NCBI RefSeq assembly: GCF_035594125.1
Contig: NC_087197.1
Location: 7,920,110 to 7,984,109, forward strand
Length of the DNA stretch: 64,000 nucleotides
Direction of reading: 5' to 3'
Source of the DNA: Scylla paramamosain
Taxonomy: Eukaryota; Arthropoda; Malacostraca; Decapoda; Portunidae
The notes beneath the pieces were generated by a model. That model did no database searches. It was not told the origin of the DNA and worked only from the letters and a program-made list of their open reading frames with translations. Numbering within the stretch: the first letter of the stretch is position 1; each line of letters starts with the position of its first letter. Below are positions 23,809-33,730 of this stretch, piece by piece. The translations under genes and the position numbers were made by a program.

Positions 23809-24891
23809 ACAGAGATGCAAAATTCTGCCAAAATTCAGGGAATTTATTTGGAAAAAAGAACATTACCAAAAAAGTTAACTATAGCTTTTTTTCGGATTGT
23901 TATGTACCAAAACCTAAAGTACTTGCAAAGCCACCTATATAGGGAAGTTAAACGACTTTACCAGAAACCTGTCTTTTCAGTGTTTTTCAGCATGTTAGGC
24001 ATCAAAACGATAAATAATATGGAAGTCAGTCAATACGTGAATTCAAAAGAAAATTACTGAAAACGTGTCTTTTCAGTGTATTACGTACAAAAACGCTAAA
24101 GCGCATAGAAACCAACCTATATGAAGAAATAGAATAACATTACCAAAAAGATATATTTTTAGTGTTTTTGAGCTTGTTACCTACAAAAAAAATGCAAAAA
24201 TGGATGTAAAGCACTTTATATTGGGAAACAAAAGGACATTACGAGAAACGTGTATAATGAGTGTTTTATAGTCTTAAAAGAACCACAAGGCAATAAACGC
24301 AAAAACTCGTGTATATAGAGAAATTTCTTACATACCAAAATGATGAAATGCATGAATAACACTTTTAATCAAGAAACAGAACTACCTTACCAAATTGTGT
24401 ATTTTAAGTGTTTTTCACATTCTTAGTTACGAAAATGCCAAATTACATGCAAAACTACCTTCATGTGGGAAAAAAAGAATGACTACCAAAAAAGTGTCTT
24501 TTTAGTGTTTTTGAGCGTGATATGCAACAAAGGACTAAAAAGCAGAACAATCACATTACATGGGAATAAAACCAACTTTTACGAAGAACTTGCCTTTAAG
24601 TGTTTTTTAACTCCTTACATACCAAATCGCTAAAATGCATGCAAAACACCCTTTATGGAGAAAGAGAATAACATTACGAAAAACATGTATTTTGAGTGTT
24701 TTTGATAATGTAACCAATAAAAACGCTTAAATACATGTAAAGAACCCTATGTTTGTATAACTAAAGGACATTACGAAAATCGTGTATTATGAGTGTTTTT
24801 AAGTTTCTTAAGTACCAAAAAGCTAAAATCCACAAATAACACTCTTTAAAAAGAGAAACATTTTTCATTTTTGTTATTCATCTTCATAGGT
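23809..24891 (+). repeat. HOR unit following the inversion (copy 2)
   Basis: Unit of 1,083 bp in normal order, sister of 14274-15367: both have TTTATCTTTATAGG before m1, GAATTTATTTGG inside m1, and CTATATAGGGAAGTTAAACG in m2. Confidence 0.88.
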
Positions 24892-26028
24892 ACAGAGATG
24901 CCAAAATTCTGGCAAAATTCATGGAAATTTTATAAAATAAAAGGATTATAATAAAATAATTTTAGCTTTTTTTTCCGGAGTTATGTACAAACCTTGAAGT
25001 GCATGCAATTCTTCCTATATGGGGAAATTACAGGACTTTACCAGAAACCTTTCTTTTGAGTGTTTTTCAGCAATTTCAACAATATTACTGAAAACGTGTC
25101 TTTCAGTGGTTTACGAAGAAAAACGCTAAAACGAATGTAAACCAACCAATATGAAGAAATATAATAACATTACCAAAAAGATATATTTTGATGTGTTTTT
25201 GAGCTTGTTACCTACAAAAAATGCAAAAATGGATGGAAAGCACTTCATATTGGCAAAGAAAAGGGCATTACGAGAAACGTGTATGAGTGTTTTATAGTTT
25301 GACAAGAACCACAAGGTAAAAAACACAAAAACTCGTGTACATAAAGAAGTTTCTTACATATCAAAAAGTTGAAACTCATGAATAACACTTTTAATTTTGA
25401 AACAGAAATACCTTACCAAATGTGTGTATTAGAAAAGTTTCTTACATACCAAAATGCTGAAAATCATGAATAACACTTTTAATTAAGAAATAGAACAACC
25501 TTACTAAATGCCTGTGTTTTGAGTTTTTTTTCACATATTTAGTTACCAAAACCCCAAATTCCATGCAAAACTAGCTTTATGTGGGAAAACAAATGATATT
25601 ACCAGAAAAGTGTCTTTTGAGTGTTTTTGAGCGTGTTAGGCAATAAAGCACTAAAAAGCAGGCCAATCATATTACATGGGAATAAAAACAACTTTTACCG
25701 AGATCTTGCCTTTAAGTGTTTTTGAGCTCATTACATACCAAACCGCTGAAACGCATGCAAAATACATTTTATGGAGAAACAAAATAAGATTACCAAAACA
25801 TATATTTTGAGTGTTTTTGATCATGTTATCTATAAAAACGGTTAAATACATGCAAAGAACCTTATATTTTCGAAACGAAAGGATACTACGAGAAATGTGT
25901 ATTATAGGTGTTTTTAAGTTCTTTAAGTACCAAAAAGCTAAAACCCACAAATAAGACTCTTTATTTAGAAAAAATAAGTAAGAAAATGAAAAAATTGGAT
26001 TTTTTTTTTCTTATTCATCTTCATATGT
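24892..26028 (+). repeat. Class-alpha (12-mer) HOR variant, copy 3
   Basis: Carries CCGGAGTTATG (near 24977), CAGCAATTTCAACAATATTACTG (near 25067) and the m6 half-duplication (25361-25447) before the full m6 at about 25448. Unit length is 1,137 bp. Confidence 0.87.
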
Positions 26029-27152
26029 ACCGAGATGCCAGAATTCTGGAAAAATTCAGGACTATTATATGATAAAAGAAAATTATCAAAAATGTTAATT
26101 ATAGCTTTTTTTTCGGACTCTTATGTATCAAACCCTAAAGTGCATCCAAAGACTCCTATATGAGGAAATTAAACGACCTTAGCAAAAATCTGTTTTTTTA
26201 GTGTTTTTCAGCATGTTAGGCACCAAAACGATAAATAATAAGGAACTCACTGTATATGAAAATCCAAAACAAATTTGCTGAAAACGCGTTTTTTATGTGT
26301 TTTACGTAGAAAAACGCTGAAACGGATGCAAACCAACCAATATCAAGAAATAGAAAAACATTACCAAAAAGGTATATTTTAAGTGTTTTTGAGCTTGTTA
26401 CCTACAAAAAACGCGAAAATTAATGCAAAGCACTGTATATTAGAAAACAAAACGACTTTCCAAGAAAAGTGTATAATGAGTTTTTTTTTTATAGTTCAAA
26501 AGAACCACAAGGCAAAAAACAAAAACTCGTATATATGGAGAAGTTTCTTAGATACCAAACTGCTAAAACTCATGAATAACACTCTTAATTGAGAAACAGA
26601 ACAACCTTACTTAATGCGTGTAATTTGAGTGCTTTTCAGATTCTTACTTACCAAATCCCCAAATTGCATGCGAAACAACCTTTATGTGAGAAAAAAATGA
26701 CATTACCAGAAAAGTGTCTTTTAAGTGTTTTTGAGCGTGATAGGCAATAAAGCACTAAAAAGCAGAGCAATCATATTACATTGGAATAACACCAATTTAT
26801 ACCAAAAACTTGCCTTTAAGTGTTTTGAGCTCCTTATATACCAAACCACTAAAACACATGCTAAACAAACTTTATGGAGAAACAGAATAACATTACCAAA
26901 AACATGTATTTTGAGTATTTTTGATCATGTTATCTATAAAAACGCTTAAATACATGCAAAGAACATTATGTTTGGGAAACAAAAGGACATTACGAGAAAC
27001 GTGTATTATGAGTGTTTTTTTTTAAGTTCCTTAAGTAACAAAAAGCTAAAACCCACAAATAACACTCTTTATTTAGAAAATAAAAAATAAAAAAATAAAA
27101 AAATTGGGAATTTATTTATTTATTTTTTTTTTTGTTATTCATATTCATAGGT
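26029..27152 (+). repeat. Class-beta HOR unit after alpha copy 3
   Basis: Unit of 1,124 bp with the beta signatures (GGACTATTATATG in m1, ATAAGGAACTCA in m3, AATATCAAGAAATAG in m4). Sister of 16466-17560. Confidence 0.87.
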
Positions 27153-27546
27153 ACCGAGATGCCAAAATTCTGGGAAAATTCAAGGCAATCATATGATAAA
27201 AGAATATTAACAAAAAAGTTAATTTCAGCTTTTTTTTTTTCGGACTGTTATGTTCCAAACCCTAAAGTGCATGCAAAGCCTCCTATATGAGGAAATTAAA
27301 CGACCTTAACAGAAATCTGTGTTTTGAGTGTTTTTTAGCATGTTAGGCACCAAAACGATAAATAATAAGGAACTCACTCTATATGGGAATCCAAAACAAA
27401 GTTACTGAAAACGTGTCTTCTCAGTGTTTTACATAGAAAAACGCTAAAACGGATGCAAAACAACCAATACCAAGAAATAGAAAAACGTTACTAAAAGGGT
27501 ATAAAAATACAATATTTTATTTTCTTTCTTATTCATCTTGACAGGT
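27153..27546 (+). repeat. Rump HOR unit (m1-m4 only, 394 bp)
   Basis: m1, m2, m3 and the front of m4 are present. At GTTACTAAAAGGGTATAAAAATAC (about 27486-27509) the sequence passes into the hinge of another unit and on to the next m1 at 27545. m5 to most of m11 are deleted. The A/T-rich hinge is again the acceptor. Confidence 0.88.
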
Positions 27547-29499
27547 ACCGACATGCCAAAATTCGGGCAAAATTCAGGAAAATATGTGAAATAAGAACAT
27601 TATCAAAAAAATAAATTTAGCTTTTTTTTTTTGACTTATGTACCAAACACCTTAAGTACATGCAAAGCCATCTATATAGAGAAATTAAACGTCTTTGCTT
27701 GAAAACAGTCTGATGAGTCTTTTTCAGTATGTTAGGAACCAACACGATAAATAACATGGAAGTCAATATATATGGGAATCTAAAACAAAATTACTAAAAA
27801 CGTGTCTTTTCGGTGTTTTACGTATAAAACGCTAAAACGGATGCAAACCAACCAATATTAAGAAATAAAATAATATTACCAAAAAGGTATATTTTGAGTG
27901 TTTTTGAAATTGTTACCTACAAAAAACGCGAAAATGGATGGAAAGCACTCTATATTGGGAAGCAAAAGGCACCAAAAAGCATGTTAGGCACCAAAACGAT
28001 AAATAATATGAAAGTCACTCAATATGGAAATCTAAAACAAAATTATTGGAAACGTGTCTTTTAAAAGAATTACGTAAGAAAACGCTAAAACGGATGCAAA
28101 CCAACCAATATGAAGAAATAGAATAACATTATCAATAAAGTATATTTTGTGTTTTTGAGATTGTTACAAAAAAAAAGGTGAAAATGGATGCAAATCACTC
28201 TATATTAGGAAAAAAAAAAAGGACATAACGAGAAACATGTATAATGAGTGTTTTATAGTTTCACCAGAATCACAAGGCAAAAAAACGCAAAAACTCGACT
28301 GTATGCAGAAGTTTCTAAGATACCAAAATACTGAAACTCATGAATAACACTCTTAATCAAGAAACAGAACAACCTTATCAAATTTGTGTATTTTGATTGT
28401 TTTTTTTTACATTCTTAGTTATCAAAACCCCAAATTCCATGCGAAATTAGATTTATGTGGGAAAAAAATGACATTACCAGAAAAGTGTCTTTGATTGTTT
28501 TTGAGCGTCTTAGGCAATAAAGTACTAAAAAGCAGGGCAATCATATTACATGGGAATAAAACCAACTTTTACGAAGAACTTGACTTCTAGTGTTTTTGAC
28601 ACGCATTTAGTAAAGTTGTTCTGTTTCTCAATTAAGAGTGTTATTCATGAGTTTCAGCATTTTGGTATCTAGGAAACTTCTCCATATACACGAGTTTTTG
28701 CGTTTTTTGCCTTGTGTTTTTTTTTTTTTTTTGAACTATAAAACAGTCATTATACACGTTTCTTGCAATGTCCCTTTGTTTCCCAATATAGAGTGCTTTG
28801 TATCAATTTTTGCGTTTTTTTGTAGGTAACAAGCTCAAAAACACTCAAAATATACATTTTTGGTAATGTTTTTCTGCTTCTTGATATTGGTTGGTTTGCA
28901 TCAGTTTTAGCGTTTTCCTACGTAAAACACTGAGAAGACACGTTTTCAGTAATTTTCTTTTGGATTCCCACATAGAGTGAGTTCGTTATTATTTATCGTT
29001 TTGGTGTTTAACATGCTGAAAAACACTCAAAAGACAGATTTCTGGTAAGGTCTTTAATTTCCTAATATTAGCGGCTTTGCATGTCTTTTCAGTGTTTTTG
29101 AGCGTGTTACGTAATAAAACACTAAAACCCAGGGCAATCACATTACATAGAAATAAAACCTAATTTTACCAAGAACTTGCCTTTAAGTGTTTTTTACCTC
29201 CTTACATACCAAAACGCTATCACGCATGCAAAATATATTTTATGGAGAAACAGAATAATATTACCAAATACATGTATTTTGAGTGTTTTTGATCATGTCA
29301 TCTATAAAAACGCTTAAATACATACAAACCTTATGTTTGGGAAACGAAAGGACATTACGAAAAACGTGTATTATGAGTGTTTTTTAAGTTCCTTCAGTAC
29401 CTAAAACCTAAAACCCACAAACAACACTTTATTTAGAAAAAAAAATAATAAACAAAAAAATAAAAAAATCGGATTTTTTTTTTATTCATTCTTATAGGC
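27547..29499 (+). repeat. Rearranged HOR unit: m1-m5, m3-m8, inversion, m7-m11
   Basis: m1 to the first half of m5 are normal to GGGAAGCAAAAGG (27957-27969). The sequence then steps back to the m2/m3 border (CACCAAAAAGCATGTTAGGCACC, about 27970-27992) and repeats m3, m4, m5, m6, m7 and m8. The inverted m6-m2 block (28600-29083) follows, then m7 to m11. The step-back joint recurs exactly at about 48373 and, reversed, at about 59135, so this composite structure was copied as a whole. Confidence 0.87.
28600..29083 (-). repeat. Full-length inverted m6-m2 block, copy B
   Basis: Same content and joints as 22903-23378: left joint GTGTTTTTGA/CACGCATTTAGTAAAG, right joint GGCTTTGCATG/TCTTTTCAGTG. It contains a longer T-run in m5 (about 28727-28742) and ends in CTAATATTAGCGGC where other copies have CTCATATGCGAGGC. 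Right-flank sequence (m7 with GTTACGTAATAAAACAC) differs slightly from copy A. Confidence 0.92.
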
Positions 29500-30404
29500 A
29501 CCGACATGCAAAAAATTCTGCCAACATTCAGTGAATTTATGTGGAAAAAAGAACATTACTAAAAAACTTAATTATAGCTTTTTTTTCGGATTGTTATGTA
29601 GCAAACCCTAAAGTGCATGTAAAGCCACCTATAGAGCGAAGTTAAACGACTTTACCAGAAACCTGTCTTTTCAGTGTTTTTCAGCATGTTAGGTACCAAA
29701 ACGATAAATAATATGGAAGTCAGTCAATATGTCAATCCAAAAGAAAATTACTGAAAACGTGTCTTTTCAGTGTTTTACGCAGAAAAACGCTAAAGCGGGT
29801 GCAAACCAACCTATATGAAGAAATAGAATAACATTACCAAAAAGATACATTTTGAGTGTTTTTGAGCTTATTACCTACAAAAAAATGCAAAAATGGATGT
29901 AAAGCACTTTATATTAGGAAACAAAAGGACATAACGAGAAACGTGTATAATGAGTGTTTTATAGTTTTGAAAGAACCACAAGGCAGAAAACGCAAAAACT
30001 CGTGTATATAGAGAAATTTCTTACATACCAAAATGATGAAATGCATGAATAACACTTTTAATCGATAAACAGAACTACCTTACCAAATTGTGTATTTTGT
30101 GTGTTTTTCACATTCTTAGTTACTAAAATGCCAAGTTACATGTGAAACTACCTTCATGTGAGAAAAAAAATGACATTACCAAAAAAGTGTCTTTTTAGTG
30201 ATTTTGAGCGTGAGATGCAACAAAGCACTAAAAAGCAGAACAATTACATTACATGGGAATAAAACCAACTTTTACGAAGAACTTGCCTTTAAGTGTTTTT
30301 TAACTCCTTACATACCAAATCGCTAAAACGCATGCAAAACACCCTTTATGGAGAAACAGAATAACATTACCAAAAGCATGTATTTTGAGTGATTTTGATC
30401 ATAT
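29500..30404 (+). repeat. HOR unit split by the RTE-like insertion, left part
   Basis: m1 to m9 in normal order, with m1 diverged (GGCACCGACATGC). The unit resumes at 31509 after the retroelement and target duplication. Without the 1,087-bp insertion its m1-to-m1 distance is 1,086 bp, which is standard. It is the third-copy counterpart of 14274-15367 and 23809-24891. Confidence 0.88.
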
Positions 30405-30421
30405 AACCTATAAAAACGCTT
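30405..30421 (+). repeat. Left target-site duplication (17 bp)
   Basis: AACCTATAAAAACGCTT, the m9/m10 border of the satellite, is found here and again, base for base, at 31492-31508. The repeated 17 bp flank the non-satellite element exactly and mark its integration site. Confidence 0.95.
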
Positions 30422-30454
30422 GACTTAGAGAAAGCGTTGACTTAGAGAAAGCGT
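30421..30454 (+). repeat. 17-bp duplication at the 5' junction of the retroelement
   Basis: TGACTTAGAGAAAGCGT occurs twice in tandem (30421-30437 and 30438-30454). The second copy is in frame with the reverse transcriptase (Asp-Leu-Glu-Lys-Ala-Tyr-Asp), while the first is extra. The first base of copy one is also the last base of the target duplication, so the exact border is ambiguous by one base. Most simply it is a slip or template switch when cDNA synthesis finished, inferred from known target-primed reverse transcription behaviour. Confidence 0.9.
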
Positions 30455-31470
30455 ATGATAGGATCCCACGGCAAGAAGTATGGAGAGGCCTGAGAAAAAG
30501 AGGAGTGCCAGAAAAGTATGTCAGAATTGTCCAAGAATGCTACAGGAATGTTACAACTAGAGTTCGGAGTACAGTTGGCACAACGGATAGCTTTCAGGTG
30601 AAAGTCGGCTTACACCAAGGATCGGCACTAAGCCCACTATTATTCAACATAGTGTTCGATGTCATAACGGAAAATGTCAGAGAGGAACCACCCTGGTGTG
30701 TATTATATGCTGATGACATTGTCTTAGTGACCGAAAGGAGAGGACAGCTGGAAAGAAAATTAGAAGAATGGAGAGTTGCTTTGGAAAGCAGAGGAATGAG
30801 GATTAGTAGGTCCAAAACTGAATATTTTACGACGGATACAAGGGGCGATCAACAGGCCACAATTAGACTGAATGGTGAAAAGTTGAAGAGAGTGAAAACA
30901 TTTAAGTACTTGGGATCGATGGTAGACGAGACAGGGGAAATGGAAAAAGAAGTGAACTTCCGGATTCAGTGTGGCTGGAACAATTGGCGGTAGGTTTCGG
31001 GTGTGATATGCGATAGAAGGGTACCAGTAAGAGTGAAGGGCAAAGTCCACAAAGCAGTCGTTAGACCTGCTTTGATGTATGGGCTAGAAGCAGCACCTTT
31101 GAAGAAGATTGAAGAGAGGAAGATGGATGTAGCGGAGATGAAGATGTTGAGATGGATGGTGGGAGTCAACAGAAAAGACCGAATTAGGAATAAGTACATA
31201 AGAGGAACGGTGAAAGTAGTTGAAGTCTCCAAGAAGATCCAGGAGTCAAGGTTGAGGTGGTATGGACACTTGAGAAGAAGAGTTGGCGAAGACCACGTAG
31301 GAAGGGAGATCATGGAAATGGAGGTGGAGGGAGTTAGAAGAAGAGGACGGCCCAAAAGAAGATGGATTGACTGCATAAACGGATATCTTGGGGAGAAGAA
31401 TATAAATCCAGAGATGGCAAACAATAGAAATACGTGGAGAAGGCTCATTCACAACGGCGACCCCGAATAG
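30439..31470 (+). pseudogene. RTE-like reverse transcriptase, C-terminal half, one nonsense codon
   Basis: One continuous frame of 344 codons with a single internal TAG at 30991-30993; the normal stop is TAG at 31468-31470. RT motifs in order: DLEKAYDRIP (motif A region, 30439 on), LHQGSALSP (motif B, about 30610), the catalytic YADD (30706-30717), and FKYLGS (about 30901). The C-terminal part has RPALMYGLEA, LRWMVGV, RLRWYGHL, then the basic RRRGRPKRRW and a final NGDPE, the usual end of this protein type. The internal stop replaces a codon between NWR and VSGVICD, where a single base change would suffice. No frameshift is visible, so the copy is young. Enzyme role: reverse transcription of element RNA at a nicked chromosomal target. 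It cannot be active, because the N-terminal endonuclease is missing. A full-length relative would have around 1,000 residues. Confidence 0.87.
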
Positions 31471-31491
31471 GGAAAAGCTGGGAAGAAGAAG
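31471..31491 (+). other. Short 3' UTR and GAA-rich tail of the RTE-like element
   Basis: Only 21 bp separate the stop codon from the right target duplication, ending in GAAGAAGAAG. RTE-type elements commonly end in a short simple repeat rather than a long poly(A), and this fits. Confidence 0.8.
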
Positions 31492-31508
31492 AACCTATAA
31501 AAACGCTT
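31492..31508 (+). repeat. Right target-site duplication (17 bp)
   Basis: Second copy of AACCTATAAAAACGCTT, followed by AAATACATG as expected for uninterrupted m10. The next base on each side differs between the two copies, so the duplication is exactly 17 bp. Confidence 0.95.
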
Positions 31509-31672
31509 AAATACATGTAAAGAACCCTATGTTTGTATAACAAAAGGACATTACGAAATTCGTGTATTATGAGTGTTTTTAAGTTCCTTAAGTACCAAAA
31601 AGCTAAAACCCACAAATAACACTTTATGGCGAGATAAATATTTTTTTTTTTTTGTTATTCATCTTCATAGTT
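31509..31672 (+). repeat. HOR unit split by the RTE-like insertion, right part
   Basis: Rest of m10 and m11 up to the m1 marker at 31671 (here TTACCGAGATGCC). Confidence 0.88.
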
Positions 31673-32768
31673 ACCGAGATGCCAAAATTCTGGAAAAATT
31701 CATGGAAATTTTATAAAAAAAAATCATTATAAAAAAAAAAATTTAGCTTTTTCAGGACTTATGTACAAACCTTGAAGTGCAGGCAAATCCACTATATGGG
31801 GATATTACACGACTTTACCAGAAACCTCTCTTTTGAGTGTTTTTCAGCAATTTCAACAATATTACTGAAAACGTGTCTTTTCAGTGATTTACGTTAAAAA
31901 TCGCTAAAACGAATGTAAATCAACCAATATTAAGAAATAGTATAACAATACCAAAAAGATATATTTTGATGTGTTTTTGAGCTTGTTACCTACAAAAAAT
32001 GCAAAAAAGGATGGAAAGCACTTTATATTGGCAAAGAAAAGGACATTACGAGAAACGTGTATGAGTGTTTTATAGTTTGAGAAGAACCACAAGGTAAAAA
32101 ACTCAAAAACTCGTGTACATAAAGAAGTTTCTTACATACCAAAAAGCTGAAACTCATGAATAACACTTTTAATTTTGAAACAGAAATACCTTACCAAATG
32201 TGTGTATTAGAAAAGTTTCTTACATACCAAAATGCTGAAACTCATGAATAACACTTTTAATTAAGAAATGGAACAACCTTACTAAATGCCTGTGTTTTGA
32301 GTTTTTTTCACATTCTTAGTTACCAAAAACCCCAAATTAATGCAAAACTAGATTTATGTAGGAAAACAAATGATATTACCAGAAAAGTGTCTTTTGAGTG
32401 TTTTTGAGCGTGTTAGGCAATAAAGCACTAAAAAGCAGGGCAATCACATTACATGGGAATAAAAACAAATTTTACCAAGAACTTGCCTTTAAGTGTTTTT
32501 GAGCTCATTACATACCAAAACGCTAAAACGCATGTAAAACACCTCTTATGGAGAAACAGAATAAAATTACCAAAAACATATTTTGAGTGTTTTTGATCAT
32601 GTTATCTATAAAAACGCTTAAATACATACAAAGAACCTTATGTTTGCTAAACGAAAGGACACTACGAGAAATGTGTATTATAGGTGTTTTTAAGTTCCTT
32701 AAGTACCAAAAAGCTAAAACCCACAAATAACACTCTTTACTTAGAAATAAAAGTAAGAATATAAAAAG
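31673..32768 (+). repeat. Class-alpha (12-mer) HOR variant, copy 4
   Basis: The m1 border has TTCAGGACTTATG (near 31752), a decayed form of CCGGAGTTATG. The m2/m3 fusion CAGCAATTTCAACAATATTACTG (near 31847) and the m6 half-duplication (32138-32225, full m6 from 32226) are both present. The unit ends where m11 passes directly into m2 of the next one. Confidence 0.86.
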
Positions 32769-33730
32769 GACCTTACCAGAAATCTGTGTTTTGAGTGTTT
32801 TTTTTAGCATGTTAGGCACCAAAACGATAAATAATAAGGAACTCACTCTATATTGGAATCCAAAACAAAGTTACTGAAAATGTGTCGTCTCAGTGTTTTA
32901 CGTAGAAAAACGCTAAAACGGATGAAAAGGAACCAATATCATGAAATTGAAAAACGTTACTAAAAAGGTATATTTTGAGTGTTTTTGAGCTTGTTACCTA
33001 CAAAAAAAAAAAAAACGCGAAAATTGATACAAAGCACTCTATATTGGGAAACAAAAGGACATTGCAAGAAAAGTGTATAATGAATGTTTTATAGTTCAAA
33101 AGAACCACAAGGCAAAAAACACAAAATCTCGTGTATATAGAGAGGTTTCCTAGATACAAAAATGCTAAAACTCATGTATAACACTCTTAATTGAGAAACA
33201 GAACAACCTTAATAAATGCGTGTATTTTTAGTGCTTTTCACATTCTTAGTTACCAAAATCCAAATTGCATGCGAAAATAGATTTGTAGGAAAAAAAAAAA
33301 AACTACCAGAAAAGTGTCTTTTGAGTGTTTTTGAGCGTGATAGGCAATAAAGCACTAAAAAAAAGGACAATCTATTACAATGGAGGAAAACGAATTTTTA
33401 CCAATAACTTGCCTTTAAGAGTTTTTGAGCTCCTTATATATCAAAATACTAAAACGCATGCAAAACTCTTTATGATGAAACAGAATAACATTAACAAAAC
33501 ATGTATTTTGAGTGTTTTTGATCATGTTACCAATAAAAACGCTTAAATACATGCAAAGAACACTATTTTTGGGAAATGAAAGGAGATTACGAGAAACATG
33601 TATTATGAGTGTTTTTAAGTTCATTAATTACCAAAAAGGTAAAAGCCACAAATAACACTCTTTATTAAGAAACAATAAATAAATAAAAAAAATACAATAT
33701 TTTTTTTCTTTCTTATTCATCTTGACAGGT
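32769..33730 (+). repeat. Class-beta HOR unit lacking m1
   Basis: At AATATAAAAAGGACCTTACC (about 32759-32778) the start of the m11 hinge is joined to the middle of m2; the rest of the hinge, all of m1 and the head of m2 are deleted. m3 to m11 follow. Beta-type variants are present (ATAAGGAACTCA, GTCTCAGTG). From here the array matches 17.8 kb onward at an offset of about 15.1 kb. Confidence 0.85.

Larger units (their letters stand above)
30422..31491 (+). mobile_element. 5'-truncated RTE-like non-LTR retrotransposon insertion
   Basis: About 1,070 bp with a base composition clearly different from the satellite, bounded by a perfect 17-bp target-site duplication. Only the 3' half of the element is present: it starts inside the reverse transcriptase at the DLEKAYDR motif, so the endonuclease domain and the first part of RT were never integrated (usual 5' truncation). 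It ends with a very short 3' tail of purines (GGGAAGAAGAAG). The strand matches the array. The insertion lies in a unit whose sisters (14274-15367, 23809-24891) are empty at this position, so it postdates the block duplication. Family naming (RTE-like, including Proto2-type relatives) is from motif recognition only. Confidence 0.88.

Noticed and set aside
30966..31448. 160-codon - strand frame opposite the RTE-like reverse transcriptase
   Set aside because: Antisense shadow of a high-purine coding strand; the + strand frame has the catalytic motifs.
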